The notes under the pieces: model-generated | Databases searched by the model: none | Seen by the model: the letters and a program-made list of their open reading frames with translations, nothing else | What the model was told of the DNA's origin: nothing | Shown here: positions 40,996-51,000 of the stretch, piece by piece | Layout: every line of letters begins with the position of its first letter | Numbering within the stretch: the first letter of the stretch is position 1 | From: RYN-230 sp963718305 | GTDB lineage: Bacteria > Actinomycetota > Actinomycetes > Streptosporangiales > Streptosporangiaceae | Direction: 5' to 3' | NCBI GenBank assembly: GCA_963718305.1 | Contig: CAVQZG010000018.1 | Span: 372,001-436,000, forward strand | DNA: 64,000 bases | Made by a program: the position numbers and the translations under genes

Positions 40996-42522
40996 CTAGT
41001 TCAGCGGCAGCTGGTCCGGGACCGCCTCGCGCCGGGTCCGGCGGCCCATCCACCAGAAGGCCGTCCCGATGGCCACGAACGCCAGTACCGGAAGCAGTTC
41101 GGTCCACAGGTAGGTGAACCGCTGGGCGTAGGTCCAGCCCGAGGGGATGAAGTCGCTGCCGAACCACGAACTGCCCAGCCCCGGGGCGATGAGCTGGATG
41201 CTGGCCACGGCCACCAGGAGCATCAGGATCACCGTCAGCGGCCGGTACCAGGGCATCCTGAACGGCCGGGGCGTGGCCGGATGGCTGCGCCGCAGCTTCC
41301 ACAGCGTCGGGTAGATGAGCAGGTAACTGATCAGCGTGGTGGAGATGGTCACGCCCAGCACCGCGTCGAAGTACTTGGCGGCGTTGCCGCTGCTGATCTG
41401 GTGCGCCAGCACCACCACGATGGTGGCCACGATCCCGCTGAACACGTTGACCCGGACCGGGGTGCCGTACTTGGCGTTGATCACCCCGAGGATCCGCGGA
41501 CCCGCCCCGTCGTAACAGGACACGGCCAGGGCCCGGTCCGAGCCCATGATCCAGGTCACACCCGAGGTCACCAGGCACAGGATGAACAGGATCGCGCAGG
41601 CGTCCCCGAGCACCAGCCCGGCCCCGGTCAGCGTGGCGCTCCCGCTGGGGGTGACGTGCCCGCCGTACACGGTGAAGACGTCCTGGATCGCGCTGACGAA
41701 CCCGCTGAAGTTGGTGATGGCACTGGACGGCAGGACGATCAGGATGCCGATCACCGGCAGCGCGTACAGCACCACGCTGGCCACCGCGGAGCGGGCGATC
41801 CCGAACGGCACGTCGCGCTGCGGGTTGGTCATTTCCTCGCCGGCGCTGCTGGGCAGCTCGAAGCCGACGAAGTTGAACAGCAGCACGCCGACCAGGAGCA
41901 CGAAGCCGCCTTCGGACGGCTTGTACCCGCTCGCGCCCAGGCCGTGCGCCCCGTGCTTGAACGCGAAGATGATGACCGAGAGGGTGAACACGCCGAGCAG
42001 GAGGAACCGGGCGAAGGCTCCGGCCGTCGGCAGCCACTTGGCCTTGCTGAACGACATGATGGCGGCCACGATCGACAGCCAGACGAACGCGAGGGCGATG
42101 ATGAACCACACGAGCGTGGACAAGTTCGCGCCGTGGTTGAAGAACACCTGGACGGCGGCGATGCAACTGATGGTCAGCGAGCCACCGATCCACACCGGGT
42201 TGGTGATCCAGTACAGGAAGTTGTTGACCGCCCCGGCCAGGTGCCCGAAGGCCAGCCTGGTCCAGTAGTACGGGCCGCCCTCCTGCGGGAAGGCCGAGCC
42301 CAGCTCGGCGAACAGCAGCGCCTGCGGCACGAAGAACACCACCGCGAAGATCATCATCCAGGTGAAGGCCTGGCCGCCGCCCTGCGCCACGTTGGCGATG
42401 GTGTCCACGCCGACGATGGTGCAGATGAGGAAGAACAGGATGTCGAAGCGGCCGAAGTTCCGCCGCAGCTTCTGCCGCTCGACGGTAGCCGCAACGGTCG
42501 TCGTGTCCAGGGTGTCAGTCAT
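40996..42522 (-). CDS. APC-superfamily amino acid permease
   Basis: Proton- or exchange-driven amino acid or amine transporter, 508 residues with about twelve helices. The first helix region RFDILFFLICTIVGVDTIANVAQGG holds the unwound substrate site of APC/LeuT-fold carriers. FNFVGFELPSSAGEEMTNPQRDVPFGI is the conserved TM6/intracellular-loop block, with the E-x-x-x-P-x-x-x-x-P pattern of family members. ATG 42522 has AGGAG eight bases upstream; an upstream in-frame start would add 25 unconserved residues. It lies between a DMT exporter and an MBL hydrolase gene, all minus-strand; 130 bases separate it from the MBL stop. Confidence 0.87.
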   Translation of the reverse strand: MTDTLDTTTVAATVERQKLRRNFGRFDILFFLICTIVGVDTIANVAQGGGQAFTWMMIFAVVFFVPQALLFAELGSAFPQEGGPYYWTRLAFGHLAGAVNNFLYWITNPVWIGGSLTISCIAAVQVFFNHGANLSTLVWFIIALAFVWLSIVAAIMSFSKAKWLPTAGAFARFLLLGVFTLSVIIFAFKHGAHGLGASGYKPSEGGFVLLVGVLLFNFVGFELPSSAGEEMTNPQRDVPFGIARSAVASVVLYALPVIGILIVLPSSAITNFSGFVSAIQDVFTVYGGHVTPSGSATLTGAGLVLGDACAILFILCLVTSGVTWIMGSDRALAVSCYDGAGPRILGVINAKYGTPVRVNVFSGIVATIVVVLAHQISSGNAAKYFDAVLGVTISTTLISYLLIYPTLWKLRRSHPATPRPFRMPWYRPLTVILMLLVAVASIQLIAPGLGSSWFGSDFIPSGWTYAQRFTYLWTELLPVLAFVAIGTAFWWMGRRTRREAVPDQLPLN

Positions 42523-42652
42523 CCGCGGCGCTCCTGGGGGGTCAGCGGGGACAGCAGGGGATAAGCAGGCACATCCTGGCCGCAGCCTCACAACCAACGA
42601 TTTCGGCCGTGTTTCCTATTGGTGACGCGGAAGGACCAGCTGTCAACACCCA

Positions 42653-43768
42653 TCACGGGCGGGCCCGCGTCCAGCGCAGCGGCGGCCCGGCGCTGCGGCG
42701 CACCGCCTGGGTGGTGGCGAGGTAGTTGAGGTGGGCGACGGTTTCGCCCAGCGCCATCCGGCGCATCATGCCGTGCAGTGCGGCCCAGCCGCGGGACCAG
42801 GTCAGCTGACTGGCGATAGCCCAGGCGGTCGGCTGGCCCAGCCGGTCGATGACCTGCAGGATCTCCGTGCTGCGGTCCTGGTGGTGGGCGATGAGGGCGG
42901 CCGAGCGCACGCCGAGGCCACGGAAGCGGTACTCGTGGGCGGGCAGCGCCTCGTCGGCCCCGAAGCTCCCGGTCCGGTCCAGCGAGGCCAGGTAGTCACT
43001 GAGCGGGTCGGCGTCCCGGGTGCTGAGCACGCTGATGTTGGGGCTGATCCGGGGCAGCAGGTGGTCGCCGGTGAGCAGCACGCCCGCCGCGGCGTCATGC
43101 AGGCAGAGATGGCCGGGGGTGTGCCCTGGTGTCCAGATCGCCCGGACCTCGCGGCCTGCGATCGGCAGCCGCTCGCCGTCGGCCACGAACCGGTCCGGCT
43201 CGGGCAGGTCAAGAACGTGGGCTAGGTGGGCCGGATCCAGGGCCAGCATCAGGGCAGCATCGTCCTCGGGAACGCCGTGCCCGCGCAGCCAGTCCTGGTC
43301 GGAGCCGGGTTTCAGGTCCGGCCAGATCCGGGCCGGGAGGGTCTCGGCCTCCGCGGCGTGCATGGCGATCCAGGCCCCGCTCTCCGCACGGAGCCAGCCG
43401 CTCAGCCCGTGGTGGTCCGGGTGAATATGGGTCACGACGATCCCGGTCACGTCGCGCGGTGTCACCCCGGCGGTCGCCAGGCCGGCCGTCAGGGCCCGCC
43501 GGCCGGCCGCGGATTCCCAGCCGGGATCGACGATCAGCGTGCCCGCGCCGCCGGTGAACGCGTAGCTCAGGGTGTAGCGCAGTGGGTTGTCCGGGATGGG
43601 GACCGGCACCGACCACAAGCCGGGCCGGACCTGCTCGACGGGCGGCAGCACCCGGGCCCGCCAGGCGTCACGCTGCGCCGTGCCGGTGACCTGCAGGCCC
43701 GTGACCTGCAGGCCGTTGACCTGCGGGCCAGTGACGTGCGAACCGGTGGTCACGTCGCGGGCGGTCAT
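42653..43768 (-). CDS. MBL-fold metallo-hydrolase
   Basis: 371 residues. After a repetitive N-terminus the metallo-beta-lactamase fold has GTLIVDPGWES, the metal motif THIHPDHHG (HxHxDH, about residue 113), WTPGHTPGHLCLHD, LLTGDHLLP (bridging Asp) and ALPAHEYRF (last His). The extra C-terminal helical/winged region (ASQLTWSRGWAALHGMMRRM) is typical of the LACTB2/thioesterase-like subgroup. The N-terminus contains a GLQVTG repeat produced by 15-bp tandem units. ATG 43768 overlaps the stop of the TetR gene (ATGA), so regulator and enzyme are coupled. With the acyl-CoA dehydrogenase opposite, acyl-CoA thioester hydrolysis is a plausible role (inference). Confidence 0.84.
   Translation of the reverse strand: MTARDVTTGSHVTGPQVNGLQVTGLQVTGTAQRDAWRARVLPPVEQVRPGLWSVPVPIPDNPLRYTLSYAFTGGAGTLIVDPGWESAAGRRALTAGLATAGVTPRDVTGIVVTHIHPDHHGLSGWLRAESGAWIAMHAAEAETLPARIWPDLKPGSDQDWLRGHGVPEDDAALMLALDPAHLAHVLDLPEPDRFVADGERLPIAGREVRAIWTPGHTPGHLCLHDAAAGVLLTGDHLLPRISPNISVLSTRDADPLSDYLASLDRTGSFGADEALPAHEYRFRGLGVRSAALIAHHQDRSTEILQVIDRLGQPTAWAIASQLTWSRGWAALHGMMRRMALGETVAHLNYLATTQAVRRSAGPPLRWTRARP
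43686..43745 (-). repeat. Four tandem 15-bp units in the MBL gene 5' end
   Basis: GTGACCTGCAGGCCC, GTGACCTGCAGGCCG, TTGACCTGCGGGCCA and GTGACGTGCGAACCG in plus-strand order. In the gene they encode the repetitive N-terminal segment around GLQVTGLQVTG, which lies before the conserved fold. Confidence 0.85.
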
Positions 43769-44391
43769 GCCCCGTCCGCCGCAGGACTGGTGACCGCGCG
43801 CATCAGGAAGTCGACGAGGCGCCCGGCGTGGGTGCCGATGTTCCGGGCCAGCTCGGCGCGGCGGTCGGCGGGCGTGCTCATCGCGTGCATCATGGCCCCG
43901 CCCGCCAGGGTGTCCAGCAGCAGCGTGACCGACGTGCCCGCCGCGATCTCGCCGCGGCTGATCCCCCGCCGGACGATGGCCCGGGCGGCCAGGATCTCGG
44001 CCCGCTGCATGGCCTCGTAGTGCCCGGCCACGCCCGGGATCGCAGCCGCTTCCAGCCTCAGCCGCAACGCGACGCGGCCCGTGTCGCCCACGTAGATGTC
44101 GAGGATCTGGGTGGCCAGCTCCACCAGGTCGCCGTGCAGCGTGCCGGTGTCCACGTCCGCCACCCGGGCCAGCCGCCACGTCACCGCGTTGGCCAGCAGC
44201 GCTTCCTTGGTGTTCCACCGCAGGTACAGCGAGGCCTTCCCGACGCCGGCCCGGCGCGCGACCGTCTCCATCGCGAAACCGGCCCAGCCCGCCTCGGCGA
44301 ACAGGTCGAGCGCGGCCTGCGCGATCCGGCGGTCCACCTCGGGGTCGCGGGGCCGGCCGAGAGTCACCTGCGTCGTGCCCACCCGCGCCAC
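43765..44391 (-). CDS. TetR-family repressor
   Basis: 208 residues. The helix-turn-helix lies at about residues 25-70: RIAQAALDLFAEAGWAGFAM followed by VARRAGVGKASLYLRWNTKE. The C-terminal ligand domain resembles the TetR_C_16/AcrR-like group acting in lipid and drug responses. It overlaps the MBL hydrolase gene (ATGA) and is divergent from the acyl-CoA dehydrogenase; a short inverted repeat (TGAAC, 7 bases, GTTCA) in the shared promoter is its likely operator. It probably senses an acyl-CoA or related compound, by analogy with regulators that sit next to ACAD genes (inference). Confidence 0.87.
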   Translation of the reverse strand: MARVGTTQVTLGRPRDPEVDRRIAQAALDLFAEAGWAGFAMETVARRAGVGKASLYLRWNTKEALLANAVTWRLARVADVDTGTLHGDLVELATQILDIYVGDTGRVALRLRLEAAAIPGVAGHYEAMQRAEILAARAIVRRGISRGEIAAGTSVTLLLDTLAGGAMMHAMSTPADRRAELARNIGTHAGRLVDFLMRAVTSPAADGA

Positions 44392-44483
44392 CTCCTGGTC
44401 AGGCTCTCCGCTGATCAGGCCCCGGCTGGCCGGGAAACGGCCCTATTACTGAACGGCTTCCGTCAGGATACCGGCCCAGAAAG

Positions 44484-44500
44484 TGAACGCAAGGTGTTCA
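44484..44500. promoter_or_regulatory. Candidate TetR operator
   Basis: TGAACGCAAGGTGTTCA contains perfect 5-bp arms (TGAAC/GTTCA) around seven bases, the 17-bp size common for TetR operators. A second imperfect palindrome, CTGAACGG..CCGTCAG, lies about 30 bases to the left. Both are between the divergent TetR and acyl-CoA dehydrogenase starts. Confidence 0.5.
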
Positions 44501-44558
44501 GTTATTGAAGCGCCTGCCGCGGTGGGCGTAATCGCTGCGGGGTGGTTGGCTGAGAACC

Positions 44559-45698
44559 ATGACCGTGGACCGGATGCTGCCCACCCGTGAGGCCGCTGAT
44601 CTGCTCGACCTGACCCGCCAGCTGGCCGAGCGCGAGCTCGCGCCGCGCGTCACGGAGGCGGAGGCGACCGAGACCTTCCCCGCTGAGGTCTTCAAGATCA
44701 TCGGTGCGGCGGGCCTGCTCGGCCTGCCCTACCCGGAGTCGCTGGGCGGCGGCGGCCAGCCCTACGAGGTCTACCTCCAGGTGCTGGAGGAACTGGCGAT
44801 GCGCTGGGCCGCGGTGGCGGTCGCGGTGAGCGTGCACGGCCTGTCGTGTTTCCCGCTGGCCACCTTCGGCACGCCGGAGCAGCAGGAGAGATGGCTGCCC
44901 GATCTGCTCGGCGGCGGCATGCTCGGCGCGTACAGCCTGTCGGAGCCGCAGGCGGGCTCGGACGCGGCCGCACTGGCCTGCCAGGCGGAGCGGGACGGCG
45001 ACGAGTACGTCATCACCGGCACCAAGGCCTGGATCACCGGGGCCGGGAAGGCCGACTCGTACACGCTGTTCGCCCGGACGGCCCCGGGCAGCCAGGGGGT
45101 CTGCTGTTTCCTGGTGCCGGCCGGCCTGCCCGGCCTGTCGTTCGGCGAGCCCGAGAAGAAGATGGGGCTGCGCGGGGTGCCGACGGCCAGCGCCCACTAC
45201 GACGGGCTGCGGCTGCCCGCGGACCGGCGGATCGGGGCCGAGGGGCAGGGGCTGCGGATCGCGTTCAGCGCGCTGGACTCGGGACGGCTCGGCATCGCGG
45301 CCATCGCGGTGGGACTGGCCCAGGCCGCCCTGGACTACGCGGTCGGCTACGCCCGGGAGCGGCAGACCTTCGGCCGGCGCATCATCGAGCACGAGGGCCT
45401 GGCGTTCCTGCTCGCGGACATGGCCGCCGCGGTCCACTCGGCCCGGGCGACCTATCTGGACGCGGCGCGCCGCCGGGACGCCGGGCGCCGCTACAGCGAG
45501 CAGGCCAGCGTGGCCAAGCTGGTCGCGACCGACGCGGCCATGAAGGTGACCACCGACGCCGTCCAGGTCCTCGGCGGCTACGGCTACAGCCAGGAATTCC
45601 CGGTCGAGCGGTACCTGCGCGAGGCCAAGATCATGCAGATTTTCGAGGGCACCAACCAGATCCAGCGCCTCGTCATCAGCCGCCACCTGGCCTCATGA
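44559..45698 (+). CDS. Acyl-CoA dehydrogenase
   Basis: FAD flavoenzyme that forms the alpha,beta-double bond in acyl-CoA, 379 residues. Motifs in order: GLLGLPYPESLGGGG, LGAYSLSEPQAGSDAAAL (ACAD signature 1), ITGTKAWITGAGKADSY, MGLRGVPTASAHYDGLRLP, then QTFGRRIIEHEGLAFLLADM and the C-terminal REAKIMQIFEGTNQIQRLVI, in which Glu of FEGT is the catalytic base. This matches short/branched-chain ACADs. ATG 44559 gives the usual N-terminal helical domain. It is controlled from a promoter shared with TetR and converges with the AMACR-like gene, which would act on the same type of substrate. Confidence 0.92.
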   Translation: MTVDRMLPTREAADLLDLTRQLAERELAPRVTEAEATETFPAEVFKIIGAAGLLGLPYPESLGGGGQPYEVYLQVLEELAMRWAAVAVAVSVHGLSCFPLATFGTPEQQERWLPDLLGGGMLGAYSLSEPQAGSDAAALACQAERDGDEYVITGTKAWITGAGKADSYTLFARTAPGSQGVCCFLVPAGLPGLSFGEPEKKMGLRGVPTASAHYDGLRLPADRRIGAEGQGLRIAFSALDSGRLGIAAIAVGLAQAALDYAVGYARERQTFGRRIIEHEGLAFLLADMAAAVHSARATYLDAARRRDAGRRYSEQASVAKLVATDAAMKVTTDAVQVLGGYGYSQEFPVERYLREAKIMQIFEGTNQIQRLVISRHLAS

Positions 45699-45730
45699 GC
45701 CCGGGTGGGAGTGCTCAGCGGTCGCCGTAA

Positions 45731-46822
45731 TCAGGCATTCCAGTCGGCCAGCACCGCCGCGGTGTCGCCGCCGGGTACCGGGGGAGCCGACGGCGTGCCC
45801 GCCGGGGTCCGGGAGAAGCGCGGGGCCGGCGCGGCCTGCGGTATCCCGTCCAGCGTGATCACTGATTCGCGGGCCGTGACGTGCGGCGCGCGGACCGCCT
45901 CGCCAAAGGACAGAACCGGGGTGACGCACGCGTCGGTGCCCGCGAAGATCTCGGCCCACTCGTCGCGGCTGCGGCTGGCGATCACCTCGGTGAAGCGGGC
46001 CCGCAGCCGGGGCCAGCCGGAGCGGTCCATCTGCTCGGGCAGGTCCTCGCCGGCGAGACCCAGGCCGGCCAGGAACTCCGCGTAGAAGGGGCGTTCCAGC
46101 GCGCCCACCGCGATCCAGCCGCCGTCGGCGCAGGTGTAGGTGTCGTAGAACGGCGCGCCCCCGTCGAGCAGGTTGGCCGCGCGGTCGTCGGTCCAGGCGC
46201 CCGCCCCGCGGAAGGCCCACACCATCTGCAGCAGCACCGTGGCCCCGTCCACCATGGCCGCGTCCACCACTTGCCCGGCGCCGGACCGCTGCCGCTCCCA
46301 CAGGGCGGCCAGCACCCCGGTGACCAGGAACATGGAGCCGCCGCCGAAGTCGCCGACCAGGTTGAGCGGCACGGCAGGCCGGTCCCCGGCCCCCATCGCG
46401 TGCAGCGCGCCGGTGAGCGAGATGTAGTTGATGTCGTGCCCGGCCTGCGCGGCCATCGGCCCGTCCTGCCCCCATCCGGTCATCCGGCCGTAGACCAGCG
46501 CCGGATTCACCTCGTGGCACTCCTGCGGGCCGACCCCCAGCCGCTCGGCCACGCCGGGCCGGAACCCCTCCAGCAGCACGTCGGCCCGGGCTATGAGGCG
46601 CAGCACCAGCTCGCGGCCGTCCTCGGACTTCAGGTCCGCGGCCACCGACCGGCGGCTGCGCAGCGTGTAATCGCGGCGATCTCCCGTCGGGTCGAAGGCG
46701 GCGGTGGGCCGCTCCACCCGGACCACGTCGGCGCCCAGATCGCCGAGCAGCATCGCCGCGTGCGGCACCGGGCCGATCCCGGCGAGTTCGACCACCCGCA
46801 GGCCCGTGAGCGGACCGGACAT
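45731..46822 (-). CDS. CaiB/BaiF CoA-transferase family protein (alpha-methylacyl-CoA racemase-like)
   Basis: 363 residues of the family III CoA-transferase fold. GLRVVELAGIGPVPHAAMLL (N-terminal Rossmann part), ADVLLEGFRPGVAERLGVGP and YGRMTGWGQDGPMAAQAGHDINYISLTGALHAMG are diagnostic; the last block with GHDINY is characteristic of alpha-methylacyl-CoA racemases rather than formyl- or carnitine-CoA transferases. The catalytic Asp follows in LNLVGDFGGGS, and His in AGHD. It would convert (2R)- to (2S)-methylacyl-CoA so that acyl-CoA dehydrogenase can act. It is convergent with that dehydrogenase gene 33 bases away, fitting branched-chain or sterol side-chain breakdown (inference). Confidence 0.86.
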   Translation of the reverse strand: MSGPLTGLRVVELAGIGPVPHAAMLLGDLGADVVRVERPTAAFDPTGDRRDYTLRSRRSVAADLKSEDGRELVLRLIARADVLLEGFRPGVAERLGVGPQECHEVNPALVYGRMTGWGQDGPMAAQAGHDINYISLTGALHAMGAGDRPAVPLNLVGDFGGGSMFLVTGVLAALWERQRSGAGQVVDAAMVDGATVLLQMVWAFRGAGAWTDDRAANLLDGGAPFYDTYTCADGGWIAVGALERPFYAEFLAGLGLAGEDLPEQMDRSGWPRLRARFTEVIASRSRDEWAEIFAGTDACVTPVLSFGEAVRAPHVTARESVITLDGIPQAAPAPRFSRTPAGTPSAPPVPGGDTAAVLADWNA

Positions 46823-47011
46823 GCGCTGCCCCTTTCAGCCAGGCTCAAGCACCATCCGAGGCAGTATGGCATCGCGGGATCGCCCCGCCCTGATCCGGAG
46901 GCCGGCCAGGCCCGGGGAAGAGCAGGCGGAAGCGGCCCTGGATACCGCTAGGATTTCGGGCAGGATGTCCGGGGATATGCCGGCGGACAGCGGTCCGGGC
47001 CGACAGCCCGT

Positions 47012-47025
47012 AGGAGGCAAGGCTG
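47012..47025 (+). promoter_or_regulatory. Strong ribosome binding site before an in-frame CTG
   Basis: AGGAGG at 47012-47017 is followed, five bases on, by CTG 47023-47025 in the frame of the GH16 gene. The first ATG (47059) has no such site. Initiation at CTG would add LRTRASLWSRLF, which completes a normal basic signal-peptide N-region. Confidence 0.55.
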
Positions 47026-47058
47026 CGCACACGTGCCTCGCTCTGGTCACGACTGTTC

Positions 47059-47949
47059 ATGGCCGGGCTCAGTGGTTTCATGATTCTGGCCGGCCTCAGC
47101 TGTTCGTCCGCAGCCGAGCAGGGGAATTCGACCCCGGCCTGGAAGCTGACCTGGACCGATACCTTCAACGGCCAGGCGGACTCCGGCGTCAACCCTAAGT
47201 ACTGGGAGTACAACACCGGCCGGGGCGTTTTCGGCACCAATGAAGTCGAGACGATGACCAACTCCAAGTACAACGTCCATATCGACGGGCACGGAAATCT
47301 CGACATCATCGCGCTGGGCCACGGCGCGGCCGGGAACCCCAAGGCCGCGTGGACCTCGGGCCGGATCGAGACCCGGGCCAACCGGTTGTTCGGGGCGCCG
47401 CCTGGCGGCGAGATGATGGTGACCGCCTCCATCAAGCAGCCGGGGGTGGCTCACGCGCTGGGTTACTGGCCCGGCTTCTGGATGCTGGGCCGCACGGCGT
47501 GGCCCGGGACCGGGGAGGTCGACATCCTCGAGGACGTCAACGGCTACAGCAAAACCTCCGGGACCCTGCACTGCGGCAACCTCACGCAGAAGAACCCGGA
47601 CGGGACCTTCGGGCCCTGCCATGAGACCAACGGCCTGGGCAGTGGCCTGCGGACCTGCTCAGGATGCCAGCAGTCGTTCCACACCTACTCGGTGATCATC
47701 GACCGGCGCCACCAGGGCCACGAGGAGGTCCGCTGGTACCTCGACGGGCACCAGTTCTACAGCGTGAGCGAGAGCCGGGTCGGGACCGCTGCCTGGACCG
47801 CGGCCATCGATCATGGCCACTCGATCCTGCTCAGCCTCGCGATGGGCGGCGCGTTCCCCGACGACCAGTGCCGGTGCGCCACCCCCACCAGCCAGACCTC
47901 GTCGCAGGGCATGATGGAAGTGCGCTACGTCAGCGTCTACACCAACTAA
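47059..47949 (+). CDS. GH16 family secreted endo-beta-glucanase-like hydrolase
   Basis: Glycoside hydrolase family 16 (laminarinase/lichenase clan), 296 residues from ATG 47059, perhaps 308 from a CTG at 47023 with a far better ribosome site. A hydrophobic export segment (FMILAGLSCSSAAEQ) precedes the jelly-roll domain: LTWTDTFNGQADSGVNPKYW is a standard GH16 opening, the catalytic motif is GTGEVDILEDVNG (ExDxxE, retaining nucleophile and acid/base), and WYLDGHQFYSV and ILLSLAMGGAFP are later conserved strands. Four cysteines in GNLTQKNPDG..CHETNG..CSGCQQ may form disulfides. It converges with the GT-C/cellulose-synthase-like operon and may trim that polymer (inference). Confidence 0.87.
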   Translation: MAGLSGFMILAGLSCSSAAEQGNSTPAWKLTWTDTFNGQADSGVNPKYWEYNTGRGVFGTNEVETMTNSKYNVHIDGHGNLDIIALGHGAAGNPKAAWTSGRIETRANRLFGAPPGGEMMVTASIKQPGVAHALGYWPGFWMLGRTAWPGTGEVDILEDVNGYSKTSGTLHCGNLTQKNPDGTFGPCHETNGLGSGLRTCSGCQQSFHTYSVIIDRRHQGHEEVRWYLDGHQFYSVSESRVGTAAWTAAIDHGHSILLSLAMGGAFPDDQCRCATPTSQTSSQGMMEVRYVSVYTN

Positions 47950-47963
47950 GGCCGCCGCCCGGG

Positions 47964-48004
47964 GCTAGGGTGCGCGGCCGGCCCCATGGGGCGGCAGCCC
48001 TAGC
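47964..48004. terminator. Bidirectional hairpin between convergent GH16 and GT-C genes
   Basis: GCTAGGG (47964-47970) pairs with CCCTAGC (47998-48004), and an inner GCCGGCCCC-AT-GGGGCGGC strengthens the stem. It fills the 55-base gap between two stop codons, so it can serve both strands. No T-run. Confidence 0.6.
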
Positions 48005-51000
48005 TCAGGGCCCCGTCTCCTGGAGCTTGCTGCCGAGGTCCGGGTACTGCGAGCTGCGGTGAACGAAGACCGGGATCTTCTTCTTCGGGTGCCCCTTGAC
48101 CCAGATGAAGTAGTTGCCGGGCCCGAACACGTCGGTGATGTGGATCTCGGCGGCCAGGTAGTAGTCCTTGCTGGCCGACAGGGCCTCGGCCAGGACCGCG
48201 TCGGCGGCCCCGGTGATCTCGTTGTTGTAGGCCACCACGTGGAAGTAGCCGGCGTCCACCGCCGCGGTGAAGCCGACCGTGCCGGTCAGCACCACCTTCT
48301 TGCTGTTCACGTAGTTGATGTAGAACGTCGAGGTGAACTGCCTGGGCTGTGCGTCTTTATGGCCGAGCAGGTAGTAGATAGGCACCTCGGGCACCTCGAC
48401 CAGGTACCGGGCGTGCGGCTTCAGGTACGCGGAGAAGGTCCGCACGAACTGGTTGGAGTTCGGCCACACCTGATACAGGTGAGTGGTCTGGACCAGGCCC
48501 AGCACGAGGGCCAGGCTCCAGACCCCGACGGCGATGTGCGGCCGGCGGTAGTGATCACCCAGGAGGCGGGCCAGTCCCAGCCCGGCCATGGGCGCCGCGA
48601 AGAACAGGCCGAACCCGATGTGCTTCTGGAACGAGATGTCCGTGTGCAGGTGCGCCTGATACGCCGGTGCCAGCAGGGCGGTCCCGGTGAGCAGCAGCCC
48701 CAGGCACAGCCGCCGGAAGCGGCCACCCGCGGGGGCGATCAGTTCCTCCGGCTCGGTGCGGACCCGCCACACGTAGGCGACCGTGCCGATCACCGCCAGC
48801 ACGAAGATGACGCCACCCCACTCTGCGGCTTCCTTCAGCAGGGTGGTCACCGGAGTCAGACCTTGTGCACGTTGCGTAGTGGTGCTGGAAATAGCGGTCA
48901 TATACGCCTTGCCGCCCAGGTGCAGGGCCCCATACAGCAGGCCTGCCACCGCGGCGACGAAAACGGGCGGGTAGAGCAGCACCCTGCGGCCGCGCAGCGG
49001 CCAGCCCGCCAGCGCGGGCAGGACGGCGACGGTCGGCACGAACAGCAGGCCGGCGTACTTGACCCCGACCGCGAGCGCGGCCACCGGGGCCGCCAGCAAG
49101 AAGACGGGCCACCGGAACCCCGCCGTCCGGACCATGATCCACGCCGCCAGGGCCAGCAGGAACAGGCAGGTCGCGTCGTAGGTGGCGAAGTTGCCCAGGA
49201 AGATCGCCGACTCGCACACCGAGAAGAGCAGCGCCGCGCACAAGGCGATCCGCTCGTTGAACAGGCGGCGGCTCATGGAGTAGAGCAGCACGGTGATCGA
49301 GAGCATCTCGGCCAGGCTGAACATCCGGGCGGCGGTCAGGCCGCCCAGCGAGTTGAGGAAGCCGGCCGCCACGGGGTACAGGACCGGGGAGCCGGAGAAG
49401 TAGGACGCGTATTGGCCCTGCAGCGCCGTGCCGTGGAGCAGGTGCTGCAGCTCCATGTGGCCCGAGTAGATGTACAGCGCCTCGTCTTCGAACGCCGTGT
49501 TGTGCAACCGCAGGGACAGGATCGCCTGCAGGACCAGGATGCACAGCAGCAGGGCGCGGCTGACCCGGGTGCGGCGCTGGGCGGGGGTGTAGCGCGGCCG
49601 GTCTGAGGGTTCAGGCTGGGGCCCGGCCGGCGGGAGGGCCGCTGGCTTCTCGGAGCCGTCCCGCTGCGGTACGGGGATGAGGGTGGTGGTGTCGTCCACG
49701 GCCGGCACCGGCGCGACCGCTACCAGGCTCTCAGCCCGCGGTTGCGGCACCGCGATGATGGTTTCGGTGGACGAGGTCGTCAGGGTGACGCTGGCCGGAG
49801 GCTCCTCGATGCGGATCACCCGCGTCCGGGCGACGTCGGTGCCGGGGGAGGATTCGGCGTCCCCCGCGCGGTCCGGCCCGGAGTTGTCCGCGCGATCCGG
49901 GTCGGGGGCGTCCGCCTCGCCCGCGTCCGCCTCATCGGCCTGCTCGGCGTGGTCCGCCTGGTCTGGCGGCACCAGTTTGCCGGTCAGTTCGGGCGTCATC
50001 TCGGCCACTGTGGCGTCGATGGCCTGGAACGCGTCAGCGGTCATGGCCTCGATGGTCTGGATGGCCTGCGCGGTCTTGGCTTCGAGGGCCGAGATGGCCT
50101 CGACCGTCTCGGCGGCTTTAGCTGTCCGGGCCTCGAGGCCGCCCAGGGTGCTGGTCTCCAGGGCATCGATAGCCTCGATGGCTTCGATGGCCTCGAGCGT
50201 CCGGGCCTGGATCAGCGCGCTCTGCAGGTCCGCCCGGCTGAGGGTGGTGGTCACCTCGGCGTCCGGGCGGGTCCCGCGCGGCTGGGTGGGGGAGTCCGGC
50301 GCGGCGGTCGTCCCGGTCCTCCCGATCGTCGTGACGATCGTGGTGGCGTCCGGGTCAGCTGTCGCCGCTGTCGCCGCTGTCGCTGCGGTCGCCGCGCCAG
50401 CCGCGACGACGGTTTTGGTGTCGGCCTTCGCTGCGGTCGGAGCGTCAGCCTTGACGACGGTGTCGGCGTCAGCGCCGGCCTTCGCCGCGGTTGCGGCGCC
50501 AGTCCCGACGACGGTTTTGGCGTCGGGGTCAGCCGTGGTCGCGGTCGGGGCACCAGTTCCGACGGCGGTTTTGGCGTCAGCGTCGGCGTCAGCCTTGGTG
50601 GCCGTCGGGGCATCAGCCCGCACCACGGTGCCGGCGTCGGCCTGCGCGCCGGTCACGGCCGCGCCGTCAGCGTCAACTACGGCGTCAGCATCAACTACGG
50701 CGTTGGCGTTGGCGTTGGCGTCGGTACCGGTCGCGGTGTCAGCCTGAACTACGGTCTCGGCGTCAGTCTCAGCGACCTTGGCTTCGGCGGCTTCGCCCGG
50801 GCTCGCGTCCTCCGGTCCGGCTTCACCAGGCTTGGCTGCACGCTGGTCAGCCTGGGCCGGGTCGCTCAGCCCCGGGTCGCCCGCCGCGGCTGCAACGTCC
50901 GCGGCCCCGGATGCCGCCTTAGTTCCGGCTCCGGGAGCCGGCTCAGTCCCCGGCTTCTGTGGCGGCTGGCTGCTCTCCGGCGCTGGCTCGGTCTCTGGCG

